A DNA stretch of 17,582 nucleotides from Candidatus Melainabacteria bacterium (lineage in GTDB: Bacteria > Cyanobacteriota > Vampirovibrionia > Obscuribacterales > Obscuribacteraceae), in assembly GCA_014380105.1 (NCBI GenBank), contig JACMKL010000312.1, forward strand, positions 1-17,582. Reading direction: 5' to 3'. Below the pieces are notes generated by a model. The model saw only the letters and a program-made list of their open reading frames with translations. It was not told the origin of the DNA and did not search any database. A program made the position numbers and the translations under genes. Shown piece by piece: positions 1 through 7,216 of the stretch (position 1 is the first letter of the stretch; each line of letters opens with the position of its first letter).

Positions 1-1439
1 GACAACATCTCTGGCAAGTTTTACCCCTGGGTCCGACCGGATTTGGTGATTCTCCATATCAATGCCTTTCTGCTTTTGCCGGTAATCCACTTTTGATCAG
101 TCCCGACAAACTTATCGAAGACGGATTTTTAGATGATGAAGATCTCAAACCAATTCCCCGTTTATCGATCGACAAGGTCAACTTCGGAAAAGTAATCGAC
201 TACAAACGAAAATTGCTTGATAGAGCTTTTGAGAAATTCAAACTGACAACCGATACCGGCTTGAGGACTGATTTTCTAGCATTCTGCCAGCGCGCAGCGG
301 CATGGTTAGATGATTACGCCCTCTTTCGTGTTTTGAAAGAAGAAAATGGCGGCGCACCATGGGATAAGTGGGAGCCTGAATTAGCGATGCGCGATGCACC
401 TGCACTCCTGCGGGCAGCAACTTTGTACCGTGAAAAAATTGAGGGCGAGAAATTTGTTCAGTACTTATTTTTTAAACAGTACACGGCGCTAAAAAATTAC
501 TGTGCAGCCAATCAAGTCAGCATCGTGGGCGACATGCCAATCTTCGTAGCATATGACTCATCTGATGTCTGGACACATCCGGAATATTTCAAACTCGATG
601 ACAGAGGCGTACCTACTGTTGTTGCCGGAGTGCCACCAGATTATTTCAGCGCCACCGGACAGCTCTGGGGCAATCCGTTATACAACTGGGAATACATGGA
701 GAAAGATGGCTTCAGCTGGTGGATTGAGCGTATTCGCGGTGCTCTTGAAACTACAGACATTGTGCGCATCGATCACTTCCGTGGTTTTGCTGCTTGTTGG
801 GAAATTCCCTTTGGAGACAAAACTGCCCAGAATGGACAATGGGTTGATGTGCCTGGCGAAGCATTTTTCAAAGTACTATGCGAAAAATTTCCGGAAGTTC
901 CCATTATCGTTGAAGATTTAGGTGTAATTACACCTGACGTTGAAGCGTTGCGTGATGGATTCGGCTTTCCTGGTATGCGTATCCTACAAATGGCATTTAG
1001 AAGTGATTCTTGCTGCATCGATTTGCCGCACAATTACATCCCAAATAGTGTTGTCTACACAGGCACCCACGACAACGATACGACAGTCGGCTGGTTTCAA
1101 AGCAAGCCGGGCGAGGGCTCAACTCGAGACGCTCAACAAATTGAAAGTGAACGCGAAATTTGTTTGCGCTATTTGCGATCAAACGGCAAAGAAATTCACT
1201 GGGATTTCATTGAAGCAGCAATGGCTTCCGTGGCTGGCATTTGCATAACTCCACTTCAAGATGTTCTTGGATTAGGCTCCAAAGCAAGAATGAATCTTCC
1301 TGCAAGCACCGAGGGAAACTGGCTCTGGCGCTATAAAGAAGGTGTTTTGACACTAGAAATTAGTGATCGCTTGAGAGAACTTTCCGATCTATATAGCCGC
1401 AACAACAGCTATGTAAGCCCACTTCAGCCCAAACATTAA
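1..1439 (+). CDS. malQ: 4-alpha-glucanotransferase (MalQ, GH77), 5'-truncated by the window edge
   Basis: Transfers alpha-1,4-glucan segments between maltodextrins in the cytoplasm (amylomaltase/disproportionating enzyme, GH77). The reading frame is open from base 3, and the 30 codons before the TTG at 93 encode the conserved GH77 start (WQVLPLGPTGFGDSPYQ), so that TTG is internal and the true start lies off the left edge. 478 residues are visible; the family usually has about 500, so only a short N-terminus is missing. Catalytic motifs are present in order: VRIDHFRGF with the nucleophile Asp at codon 771-773, VEDLGV with the acid/base Glu at 912-914, and THDNDT with the stabilising Asp at 1071-1073. 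GDMPIFVAYDSSDVW and the 250s-loop region GVPPDYFSATGQLWGNPLY are also typical. The family call is secure; nothing visible ties the gene to its downstream neighbour. Base composition is moderate, unlike the GC-rich block that follows. Confidence 0.97.
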   Translation, partial: QHLWQVLPLGPTGFGDSPYQCLSAFAGNPLLISPDKLIEDGFLDDEDLKPIPRLSIDKVNFGKVIDYKRKLLDRAFEKFKLTTDTGLRTDFLAFCQRAAAWLDDYALFRVLKEENGGAPWDKWEPELAMRDAPALLRAATLYREKIEGEKFVQYLFFKQYTALKNYCAANQVSIVGDMPIFVAYDSSDVWTHPEYFKLDDRGVPTVVAGVPPDYFSATGQLWGNPLYNWEYMEKDGFSWWIERIRGALETTDIVRIDHFRGFAACWEIPFGDKTAQNGQWVDVPGEAFFKVLCEKFPEVPIIVEDLGVITPDVEALRDGFGFPGMRILQMAFRSDSCCIDLPHNYIPNSVVYTGTHDNDTTVGWFQSKPGEGSTRDAQQIESEREICLRYLRSNGKEIHWDFIEAAMASVAGICITPLQDVLGLGSKARMNLPASTEGNWLWRYKEGVLTLEISDRLRELSDLYSRNNSYVSPLQPKH

Positions 1440-1880
1440 TGCAGACTTAGAAAGCTCGCGCGAACCTTAAGCAGCTATCACAAACTGCGCGACCCAGCGT
1501 GATTTCCCTCCTCAAAACGGGAAGAATTCCGCTAAATGTTTGCCATAGATTGGATTAAGATCTCGTTCTGATCTGCGAAGAACTAAGTGTCGCGGACGTT
1601 TAGAGACTTACTTGGCCTTTTGTATTTACTTGTAAAAGTGACGCAATAGTTCTGGCGCGCAGATATCAAGAGATCGTAGCTTCTAAGAATCTCAATTCAT
1701 TCCCAAACCAATCCCGAGCATTTCCATCTAACCCATTCAGCAAAAACATCTCGGCACACGCGCTTCATAACTTTTCCTGTTTACCCGGGATTTGATATGG
1801 AGCGCGTTTTGGTTTGGATTGCGTGTGAGATGTCCCTGCCGACGGTCGGTAAGGATTTCTTTTCGATTAACGGTCTTTTG
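1440..1880. other. Intergenic region of about 450 bp without a recognisable gene
   Basis: Lies between malQ and the GC-rich block. There is no tRNA-like fold, no ORF with a ribosome-binding site, and no hairpin with a T-tract directly after malQ. Only short inverted repeats occur, for example CCGACGGTCGG near 1839-1849. The promoter of the downstream block probably lies here, but no convincing -35/-10 pair could be picked. Confidence 0.5.
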
Positions 1881-1891
1881 AAAGGAGCGCT

Positions 1892-2251
1892 ATGACAAGC
1901 ATTTTCAATTTTGGATCTGTGCAAGCGGCGAAGGAAAGTGTCGAAGCATTTTTTGCGTTCTCGCAAGAAGTCTCCGCCGCCTCCATCACCGATAGCACTG
2001 TTAACTGCGAGGACAAGACAGTCGGAGACGAGTTCACCCGCCTCGCCGTCAACGCAGAACAGTCGACCATGCTCGCCATGGATGACATCGAAGGACCCAC
2101 CCTCACGCACTTCGACATCGCCCTCTTCGAGGTCGGTGAAGCGCGTCGGAGGTTTTTCGAGAAAGTCACACGCAACCGCGTGAACGCCCACGTTCATGCA
2201 GACAACGCCAATCGTTCGATGCAGGCCGGCATCGTCGAGTTCGCAAGCTAA
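1892..2251 (+). CDS. Hypothetical protein, 119 aa, first gene of the GC-rich block
   Basis: Not recognised as any family. The ATG follows a good Shine-Dalgarno site, AAAGGAG at 1881-1887. The protein is soluble and acidic, with no signal peptide or membrane segment. An N-terminal part (about residues 8-30) looks helical, and a second helix-prone stretch (about 80-100, VGEARRRFFEKVTRNRVNAH) is basic. Codons end mainly in C or G, as in the four genes downstream, which argues that it is a real gene belonging to the same block. The next gene begins about 135 nt further on, after a small stem-loop. Function unknown; a substrate or accessory role for the block's proteases is speculation. A 179-aa ORF on the opposite strand covers the same bases but lacks a good ribosome-binding site. 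Confidence 0.7.
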   Translation: MTSIFNFGSVQAAKESVEAFFAFSQEVSAASITDSTVNCEDKTVGDEFTRLAVNAEQSTMLAMDDIEGPTLTHFDIALFEVGEARRRFFEKVTRNRVNAHVHADNANRSMQAGIVEFAS

Positions 2252-2329
2252 CCCCAACCGGCCAAAACAGTAGACGTGAGTACAAACCGCCCTTGCCCAA
2301 CTGTCGTTGCGCAAGAGCACCCCGGGCCG

Positions 2330-2348
2330 TGCGTTAGCGATTAACGCA
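2330..2348 (+). promoter_or_regulatory. Stem-loop before the large membrane-protein gene
   Basis: TGCGTTA (2330-2336) pairs perfectly with TAACGCA (2342-2348) around a five-base loop. The 3' arm ends on the A of an upstream in-frame ATG (2348), which has no Shine-Dalgarno site, so the hairpin would hide that codon and favours the start at 2387. No T-tract follows, so it is not an obvious terminator. Confidence 0.45.
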
Positions 2349-2386
2349 TGTCTCTAAACCAAACCAAATCGCAGAGGACAACACTT

Positions 2387-4273
2387 ATGATCTTCAGTAC
2401 TGAATTCTGGCCCATCGCCTTGCTTTGGGCGTTTATCGCCGCCGGCGTCTCCGCAGCTCTCGCCTTCCAGGGCGGAGATCGGACGTTTGGCTCCAGTTAC
2501 GACCGCAATCAGAAAACCGTCAAGGCCAAGTCGCTGACCATCACGGCAGCAATCGTCGCCTTCGTCCTCGCGCTGCTCGTTGTGCGTTTCACGATGTACT
2601 ACGTGCAGCCTGTCTTCCAGGGCAGCTTCTTCGGCTACTTCGCGCTGCTCTTCGCATCGCTGGTGCCGGCGCTCGCCGTTGGGATGACAGTCAATGGCTT
2701 CCAGGCAAAGCGCTCATGGATTGCGACTGTCACAGCAGTCGTCGTTCTACTTGGCGGCTCGGTCGGACAATACGCTTTCAACGCGTGGGGTCCGTCCAAC
2801 GCTCTGCGCCATGCCGCTCTGCCCAACATCACCACGGCAGGCGACAAGGACTTGATTCCGCCAACGGATCCCGACCGCATGGTGCTCGTCACCAAGTCGA
2901 TCGCGGTCTTCCGCGGACAAGCTGCGCTTTCGACCAAGAACAACATCGCCAGCCGCTACTCCATCAACCCGGAGACCTACACTCTCCAGGCGGTCAAAGG
3001 ACACCGCTACTGGATCGCGCCTCTGACGCCGGCAAACAACGGTGACACCTTCTGGTCGCCCCTGTTCGGCAACTATGCCACCACCCCTGGTTACGTGGTC
3101 GTCGACGCGGAAGATCCGGAGAAGGATGCCGAACTCAAGACCGGCTTCAACATTCGCCTCTTCGTCGACCAGAAATGGGTCAACAACCTCGAACGCTTCG
3201 TCTATCAGCAGGGCTTCAAGGACGGCATCCTCGACGAGCCGATCTTCGAAGTTGACGACAACTGGGTTCCGCACTACACGATAGGCTACATCAGCCGTCC
3301 GTTCGGTGGGGTTTCCGGCAAGAAGCTGGAGAAAGTGATCGCCATCGACGTCGCAACTCCTGACGCCAAGATCACCGTCTTCGAACTGAAGGACAAGCCG
3401 ACCTGGGTTGACCGCGTAGTCTCCGACGACCTCGTCAAAGAATATGCCACTGACTGGGGCATGTACGGCGGCGAGTTCGCGCGCGAGAACACCTGGAGCG
3501 TGATCTTCGGCAACAACAAGACCGGCACCATGGAACCGGCCGACATCGAACTGGCGTACACCAAGGACGAGCATAACGCCTGGGTGGTGCCGATGACTTC
3601 CACAGTCGAAGGCGATCACACGGTCGTCGGCGTGCTGGTCTTCGAGTCGAGCGAAAACAAGGGCGTCTTCTACCCTGGTCTGACCGGCTTCAACGTCGGC
3701 TCGTCCGTGGTCGAGACGATGCAGAACGCGCGCGATAACATCAAGCACTACCCGGTCGAATCTGTGCAGTTGTACAGCATCTACGGTGAACTGACCTGGG
3801 TGGCAATTTATACTGCACCGCAGTCGATCGGCAAGTCCTTCGGTGGTATAGGCATCATGCGCGCTCACACGCAAAATGCTGCCGACGTCATCTACGCCAA
3901 CGACAAGCAGACCGCACTTCGCCTCTACGCCACGCAACTAGCCCGCACCAAGCGTGGTGGCGAGTCGATTTCGCAAACCGTGCAGCAGAGCAAGGAAATC
4001 ACCGGCAACGTGCAGCGCATCGCCCTCCTTCCTTCGAGCAACAACGGCGGCTCGCCGACGTACATGTTCGTTCTGGAAGGCGATTCGCGAATCTACCTGG
4101 TGAGCCGTGACTCCTACGCGCGCATCCCGCTTGTGAAGGACGGTGACGAGGTGGTGTTTACCTTCCTCGACACCAACAGCCAGGAAACCGCGGTCAACAC
4201 GTTCCACTGCAAGACTCTCGACGGAAACCATCCGGCGAAGCCTTTGCCGCCCGCGGAAGTCGAGAAGAAATAA
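2387..4273 (+). CDS. Large membrane protein with repeated PepSY-like beta units, unknown function
   Basis: 628 aa from the ATG at 2387, which has AGAGGA (2373-2378) at 8 nt; an in-frame ATG at 2348 would add 13 residues but lacks a ribosome site. Four hydrophobic segments lie near residues 6-27, 50-75, 80-102 and 111-130, followed by a roughly 490-residue polar domain that should sit on one side of the membrane. In this domain four units repeat a pattern of an aromatic-led strand, a gap, then a Val/Ile-rich strand: YWIAP/GYVVVDAEDP (208-244), HYTIGYIS/KVIAIDVATP (296-327), AWVVPM/VVGVLVFESS (398-422) and LTWVAIYTA/GGIGIMRAH (469-494). The pattern resembles PepSY-type repeats, but no family is firmly identified. 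The last 80 residues look like an OB-type beta barrel ending in a Pro/Lys-rich tail. Codons end strongly in C, suggesting high expression. Second gene of the block. Confidence 0.85.
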   Translation: MIFSTEFWPIALLWAFIAAGVSAALAFQGGDRTFGSSYDRNQKTVKAKSLTITAAIVAFVLALLVVRFTMYYVQPVFQGSFFGYFALLFASLVPALAVGMTVNGFQAKRSWIATVTAVVVLLGGSVGQYAFNAWGPSNALRHAALPNITTAGDKDLIPPTDPDRMVLVTKSIAVFRGQAALSTKNNIASRYSINPETYTLQAVKGHRYWIAPLTPANNGDTFWSPLFGNYATTPGYVVVDAEDPEKDAELKTGFNIRLFVDQKWVNNLERFVYQQGFKDGILDEPIFEVDDNWVPHYTIGYISRPFGGVSGKKLEKVIAIDVATPDAKITVFELKDKPTWVDRVVSDDLVKEYATDWGMYGGEFARENTWSVIFGNNKTGTMEPADIELAYTKDEHNAWVVPMTSTVEGDHTVVGVLVFESSENKGVFYPGLTGFNVGSSVVETMQNARDNIKHYPVESVQLYSIYGELTWVAIYTAPQSIGKSFGGIGIMRAHTQNAADVIYANDKQTALRLYATQLARTKRGGESISQTVQQSKEITGNVQRIALLPSSNNGGSPTYMFVLEGDSRIYLVSRDSYARIPLVKDGDEVVFTFLDTNSQETAVNTFHCKTLDGNHPAKPLPPAEVEKK

Positions 4274-4288
4274 CGACGCCAGTCGTTA

Positions 4289-4407
4289 GCTGAAGCGGCG
4301 GGGCGGTTCGGGTGAAGCGCAAGCTTTCCTGAACCGCCTCCGCTGGCTCGACCTTCAGCAAAATGCAGTGCACTGAGTTCGTAATCAGTGGGGAGAAATA
4401 ACTCTCC
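4289..4407 (+). promoter_or_regulatory. Structured intergenic RNA: three successive stem-loops
   Basis: The main hairpin has GGCGGTTCGGG (4302-4312) pairing with CCTGAACCGCC (4328-4338), with one G-T wobble. It is capped by AAGC-GCAA-GCTT (4315-4326), a GNRA-type tetraloop, and extended outside an internal loop by GCTGAAG (4289-4295) with CTTCAGC (4353-4359). Two smaller hairpins follow: CACTGA/TCAGTG (4371-4376, 4385-4390) and GGAGA/TCTCC (4392-4396, 4403-4407). No T-run follows the main stem, so readthrough into the next gene is likely. It may be a weak terminator, a processing site or an mRNA stabiliser. Confidence 0.55.
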
Positions 4408-4455
4408 TCGCTTTCAATCAACAACGCGCAACCAGCGCAGAAGAAAGAGAATTCT

Positions 4456-5055
4456 ATGAACAACAACACTTTGCCCCTGAAGAAAATCGGCCTGACGATC
4501 GTCGCCATCGCCGCATCCATCTCGTTTTTGAAAGCGACGACCAGCGGTCTGCTCGCTTACATCCTGGCGACTTCGGCTTCCGACGTCGGAGCGGCCAACG
4601 TCTCGTTCAGCCTGCTCACCTTCCTGGGCGTCTTCGCCTTCGGCACCGTGGTCTACAGCTTCATCCTGTCGATTGCCACCATCATCGGTGCGGTCTTCTA
4701 CGGCATCGCCTCCGGCGCCATGCTCGGGAAGAAGAAGGCGGAAGGCGAAACGGCAGCGCACAAGGCGGAGAATCCGGTTCTGCACAAGGCGCTCAAGTAC
4801 GCGCTCTACGCCGACCTCATCGTCGCCGGTCTGGTATCTGCCTGGACGAGCCTGGGTCTCTACATCGCGCTGACGGCAATCAGCCCGCTCACTGTCCTCA
4901 TCGCCATCACGGCGGTGCTCAACTTCATCCTCACCTTCGCGTTCACGGCGGTCGTGTTTGGCTTCATCGGCGGCATCGCGCTACTGATGCTCGCCATTAT
5001 CGTCGCCTTGTTCTCGGGCGGGCTGAAGGGCAAGGCGGATACGTCCGGCAAGTAA
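4456..5055 (+). CDS. Multispan membrane protein, 199 aa, unknown function
   Basis: No family recognised. Very hydrophobic, with five or six predicted membrane segments: about residues 9-28, 50-66 and 68-90, then, after a charged loop (KKKAEGETAAHKAENP, about 92-108), 115-135, 138-160 and 162-190. The tail is short and basic. The start ATG follows an A/G-rich stretch (GAAGAAAGAG, 4441-4450) that is a weaker ribosome site than its neighbours have. No catalytic motif is visible. It is co-directional with the genes on both sides and shares their GC-rich, C-ending codon use, so it probably belongs to the same unit. The preceding gap of about 180 nt holds strong hairpins. Confidence 0.85.
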   Translation: MNNNTLPLKKIGLTIVAIAASISFLKATTSGLLAYILATSASDVGAANVSFSLLTFLGVFAFGTVVYSFILSIATIIGAVFYGIASGAMLGKKKAEGETAAHKAENPVLHKALKYALYADLIVAGLVSAWTSLGLYIALTAISPLTVLIAITAVLNFILTFAFTAVVFGFIGGIALLMLAIIVALFSGGLKGKADTSGK

Positions 5056-5123
5056 CAACGACGCAGAGCTGACATCGACGAATTGAGCTTGACTGCTTGA
5101 TTTGCTTGCCGCCCTGCCTGAGG

Positions 5124-5165
5124 CGATGGACGAGAGTGCAGCTACTCGCTCGCTCTCGTTCATCG
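5124..5165 (+). promoter_or_regulatory. Long stem-loop between the membrane-protein and S41 peptidase genes
   Basis: CGATGGACGAGAG (5124-5136) pairs with CTCTCGTTCATCG (5153-5165): 13 pairs with one G-T wobble and a 16-base loop. The following sequence is only mildly T-rich (ATTTATG), so it could be a weak terminator or an mRNA processing or stabilising element. Confidence 0.5.
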
Positions 5166-5175
5166 ATTTATGAAC

Positions 5176-5203
5176 GCGACTTCGGTCGCACAAATGAAGG
5201 AGG
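5176..5203 (+). promoter_or_regulatory. UUCG-tetraloop hairpin beside a strong ribosome-binding site
   Basis: GCGAC (5176-5180) and GTCGC (5185-5189) close a TTCG loop with a C-G closing pair, the classic very stable UUCG tetraloop. Seven nt later comes AAGGAGG (5197-5203), a near-perfect Shine-Dalgarno site 6 nt before the ATG at 5210. The hairpin leaves the site free and could keep it unstructured or protect the 5' end of a processed transcript. Confidence 0.5.
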
Positions 5204-5209
5204 TTTTCT

Positions 5210-6187
5210 ATGATTAAGCAAATGGAAAGCGCCTCCCTTAACGGGCGGCAGCTCTATCACGCGATCTGGCAAAACGTCGCAAATCTGTTTTACGACGCTG
5301 ACCGACTGGCCGAAAAGGACTGGGCAAGCAAGGAACACGCCTACGACGAACGCATTGTCGACGACCGGTCGGCACTAGCCTTCGCCGCCGAAGCGCTGAA
5401 AACGCTCGATGACAAATACACGCGCCTGGTACCACAAGACGAATACGCCGAGCACGCCAAAGAGCGCGATGATCCGGAAGACAGCTCGGTATTCTCTCTG
5501 ATCATGCCAGGAAACGTCGGATACATCCGCATCCTGTCCTTCAGTCAGGCAAACGTCATCGAGCAAGTTGCGCGCGCCGCCGAAGAAATCAAATCGTGCG
5601 TCGCCTTCATCGTCGACGTGCGCAACAACGGTGGCGGGCTGATTGACGACACAGCAAATTGCTTGGAGATGTTCGTCGCTTCCGGCACCATCACGGCCAT
5701 AGAGCGTCGCACCAAGTCTGGTATCAAGCGGCGCGTCATCGGCTTCAGGGAAGATGCCTACATCATCCTCGAAAACGAAGATGGTGTCGACAAAGAGCCA
5801 GACCTCTATATGCGTCGCGCTCCAATTCTGGCGGGCAAGCCGACGGTCGTTTTGTTCAACGACCGCACAGCCAGCTCAGCAGAACTTTTCGCTTCGGCGA
5901 TTCTGGAGAATGGCAAGGATAGTGGTCTGTGCATTGCCATGGGCAAAACGACGGCCGGAAAGGGCATCGCTCAATCCACCATCGTAGTGCTTGAAGGCAG
6001 GGCGAACTTGAAAGTGACGTTCGCTCGTTTCTTCGACGCCAATCTCGCCTGGCTCGGAGATCACGGTCAGAAGGTGGCAAACGGCGTCAGACCGGACCAG
6101 GTCGTGGATGACAGCGTGGAGGAGAACGCCTCTCTCACGGCTGCATTCAAATACCTCAAGTCCAGGCTTTCGCTCGCTGCTGCCTGA
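5210..6187 (+). CDS. S41-family peptidase without signal peptide or PDZ domain
   Basis: Serine peptidase of the C-terminal-processing (tail-specific) S41 family, 325 aa. Visible family features: an N-terminal helical part ending in LDDKYTRLVPQDEY (about 66-79), matching the D-x-Y/S-x-y-l segment before the usual PDZ domain; GNVGYIRILSFSQ (101-113); VDVRNNGGGLIDD (135-147); NDRTASSAELFASA (217-230) with likely nucleophile Ser222; and GKTTAGKG (245-252) with likely general base Lys251. Typical CtpA proteins carry a signal sequence and a PDZ domain of about 90 residues; here residues 80-100 pass straight into the protease core. The protein would therefore stay in the cytoplasm unless exported some other way, and substrate selection must differ. 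The start is fixed by AAGGAGG at 6 nt. The gene lies 115 nt upstream of a second, membrane-embedded protease. Confidence 0.9.
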   Translation: MIKQMESASLNGRQLYHAIWQNVANLFYDADRLAEKDWASKEHAYDERIVDDRSALAFAAEALKTLDDKYTRLVPQDEYAEHAKERDDPEDSSVFSLIMPGNVGYIRILSFSQANVIEQVARAAEEIKSCVAFIVDVRNNGGGLIDDTANCLEMFVASGTITAIERRTKSGIKRRVIGFREDAYIILENEDGVDKEPDLYMRRAPILAGKPTVVLFNDRTASSAELFASAILENGKDSGLCIAMGKTTAGKGIAQSTIVVLEGRANLKVTFARFFDANLAWLGDHGQKVANGVRPDQVVDDSVEENASLTAAFKYLKSRLSLAAA

Positions 6188-6207
6188 CCGCAACTTGTTC
6201 ACTTTGT

Positions 6208-6234
6208 GAGAACGCGCTCCCTTTGCGCGTTCTC
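6208..6234 (+). terminator. Perfect 10-bp stem-loop after the S41 peptidase gene
   Basis: GAGAACGCGC (6208-6217) pairs perfectly with GCGCGTTCTC (6225-6234) around the seven-base loop TCCCTTT, 20 nt after the stop codon. The stem is strong and GC-rich, but the following bases (TGTCATGCGC) are not a T-run, so termination may be partial, or the structure may instead protect or process the mRNA. Confidence 0.5.
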
Positions 6235-6302
6235 TGTCATGCGCATTCGATGCTCTCTTAGCGAGTGCGCAAACAAATCAAATGAGAAGGACCAAAATAG
6301 CT

Positions 6303-7037
6303 ATGCAAAACCTGCTTCGAATTGTCGCATCCGCCACCCCGAAAGCCAACTGGGGCGCGTGGATTTACTGGGCGCTCTGCCTGATGGTCATGGTCGGTGC
6401 TGTGGAGTTCTTCTTCCCGGCGCTGATTCCCTACGAGTTCGCTGAACTCTGGGAAACTCGCGGCGAGCCTATGGACTGGCTCAAAGCGTCAACGCCGATT
6501 CTTGCCTGGGCGGCTGGCTTCACCTTACTGGTGTCGCTGTTCACTCGCAACAGTCACTCGCAAAACATCTTCGCCGAACGCTATCTGGCCAGTGGTCTGT
6601 GGCTCAGTCTGCGCGCTGGCGTCATGGAAGAAATCGTCTTCCGCTGGCTTATCTTCATGTGGGCAATCGCTTGCGTGCGCGTCGGCGACTTCATCCTGGG
6701 TGGCTTCGCATTTGGGCACGGTCTGGTCTGGTGGATAAACGCTCACATTCTGATGCCGATCGCTGACTTCACCAGTCTCGGTCTGCTGAATCCCGTGTTC
6801 ATGCAGTCAGCCTGGTTCATCGGCGCGGCTGTGATTGTCGCCAACGTCAAATTCCGCGACGGTCACAAGTATCAGGGTCTGTTCGGTCTGATCAACTCCT
6901 GGTTCATCGGACTGTACTTCTTCTACCTGATGTTCGCATTCGGTCTCAAGGCGGCTATCCTGGTGCATTTTGTCTATGACGCGATCATCTTCACGATTCG
7001 CTATCTGGACAGCGTCATCGAACGGCGTCGCTCCTAG
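6303..7037 (+). CDS. CPBP-family intramembrane metalloprotease (CAAX protease/Abi type)
   Basis: 244 aa from the ATG at 6303. An in-frame ATG at 6282 exists, but the bases after it form the Shine-Dalgarno site AGAAGGA (6285-6291) for the later one. All three CPBP motifs are present: EEIVFR (Glu109, Glu110, Arg114), FAFGH (Phe135, His139) and HFVYD (His222, Asp226). About six to eight hydrophobic segments surround them. The family includes CAAX prenyl proteases and bacterial proteins linked to bacteriocin maturation or self-immunity and to membrane-protein processing; the exact role cannot be read from the sequence. It is the last gene of the GC-rich block and is followed by a good terminator. 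Its pairing with an S41 peptidase and unknown membrane proteins suggests a proteolytic membrane pathway. Confidence 0.88.
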   Translation: MQNLLRIVASATPKANWGAWIYWALCLMVMVGAVEFFFPALIPYEFAELWETRGEPMDWLKASTPILAWAAGFTLLVSLFTRNSHSQNIFAERYLASGLWLSLRAGVMEEIVFRWLIFMWAIACVRVGDFILGGFAFGHGLVWWINAHILMPIADFTSLGLLNPVFMQSAWFIGAAVIVANVKFRDGHKYQGLFGLINSWFIGLYFFYLMFAFGLKAAILVHFVYDAIIFTIRYLDSVIERRRS

Positions 7038-7070
7038 TGCCTCGCCAGTAGAGTAGAACCCTAAACAGAG

Positions 7071-7104
7071 GAAGTCTCGGAAATCCGCAAGGACCCGGGA
7101 CTTC
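7071..7104 (+). terminator. Rho-independent terminator ending the GC-rich block
   Basis: GAAGTCTCGG (7071-7080) pairs with CCGGGACTTC (7095-7104), with one T-G wobble. An inner TCC-GCAA-GGA (7085-7094 region) adds a GNRA-capped stem. The 3' side continues TTCATTTTC, a modest T-tract. It lies 34 nt after the protease stop codon. Confidence 0.7.
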
Positions 7105-7165
7105 TTCATTTTCAATGAAAACTACTACTGTATTTAGTATTAATTATAGTTTTAAAAAAAGAAGA

Positions 7166-7196
7166 AGGCATGCTGTCGAAATTCGAAAGCATGCCT
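7166..7196 (-). terminator. Rho-independent terminator for the RlpA-like gene
   Basis: AGGCATGCT (7166-7174) and AGCATGCCT (7188-7196) form a perfect 9-bp stem. Read on the minus strand it lies 20 nt after the stop codon and is followed by CTTCTTCTTTTTTT, a strong T-tract. Confidence 0.85.
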
Positions 7197-7216
7197 GCAA
7201 AAAAACTGACTAAATA

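Noticed and set aside
93..95. TTG at 93 as the malQ start codon
   Set aside because: The open frame upstream encodes the conserved GH77 N-terminal segment, so the gene extends off the window.
1781..2320. 179-aa minus-strand ORF over the 119-aa gene
   Set aside because: No good Shine-Dalgarno site and no recognisable motif; the plus-strand ORF has AAAGGAG and codon use like its neighbours.
2747..3937. 396-aa minus-strand ORF opposite the large membrane protein gene
   Set aside because: Its Val/Asp/Arg-rich composition is the mirror of the GC-rich plus-strand codons. It shows no motif, and the plus-strand gene has membrane segments, repeats and a ribosome site.
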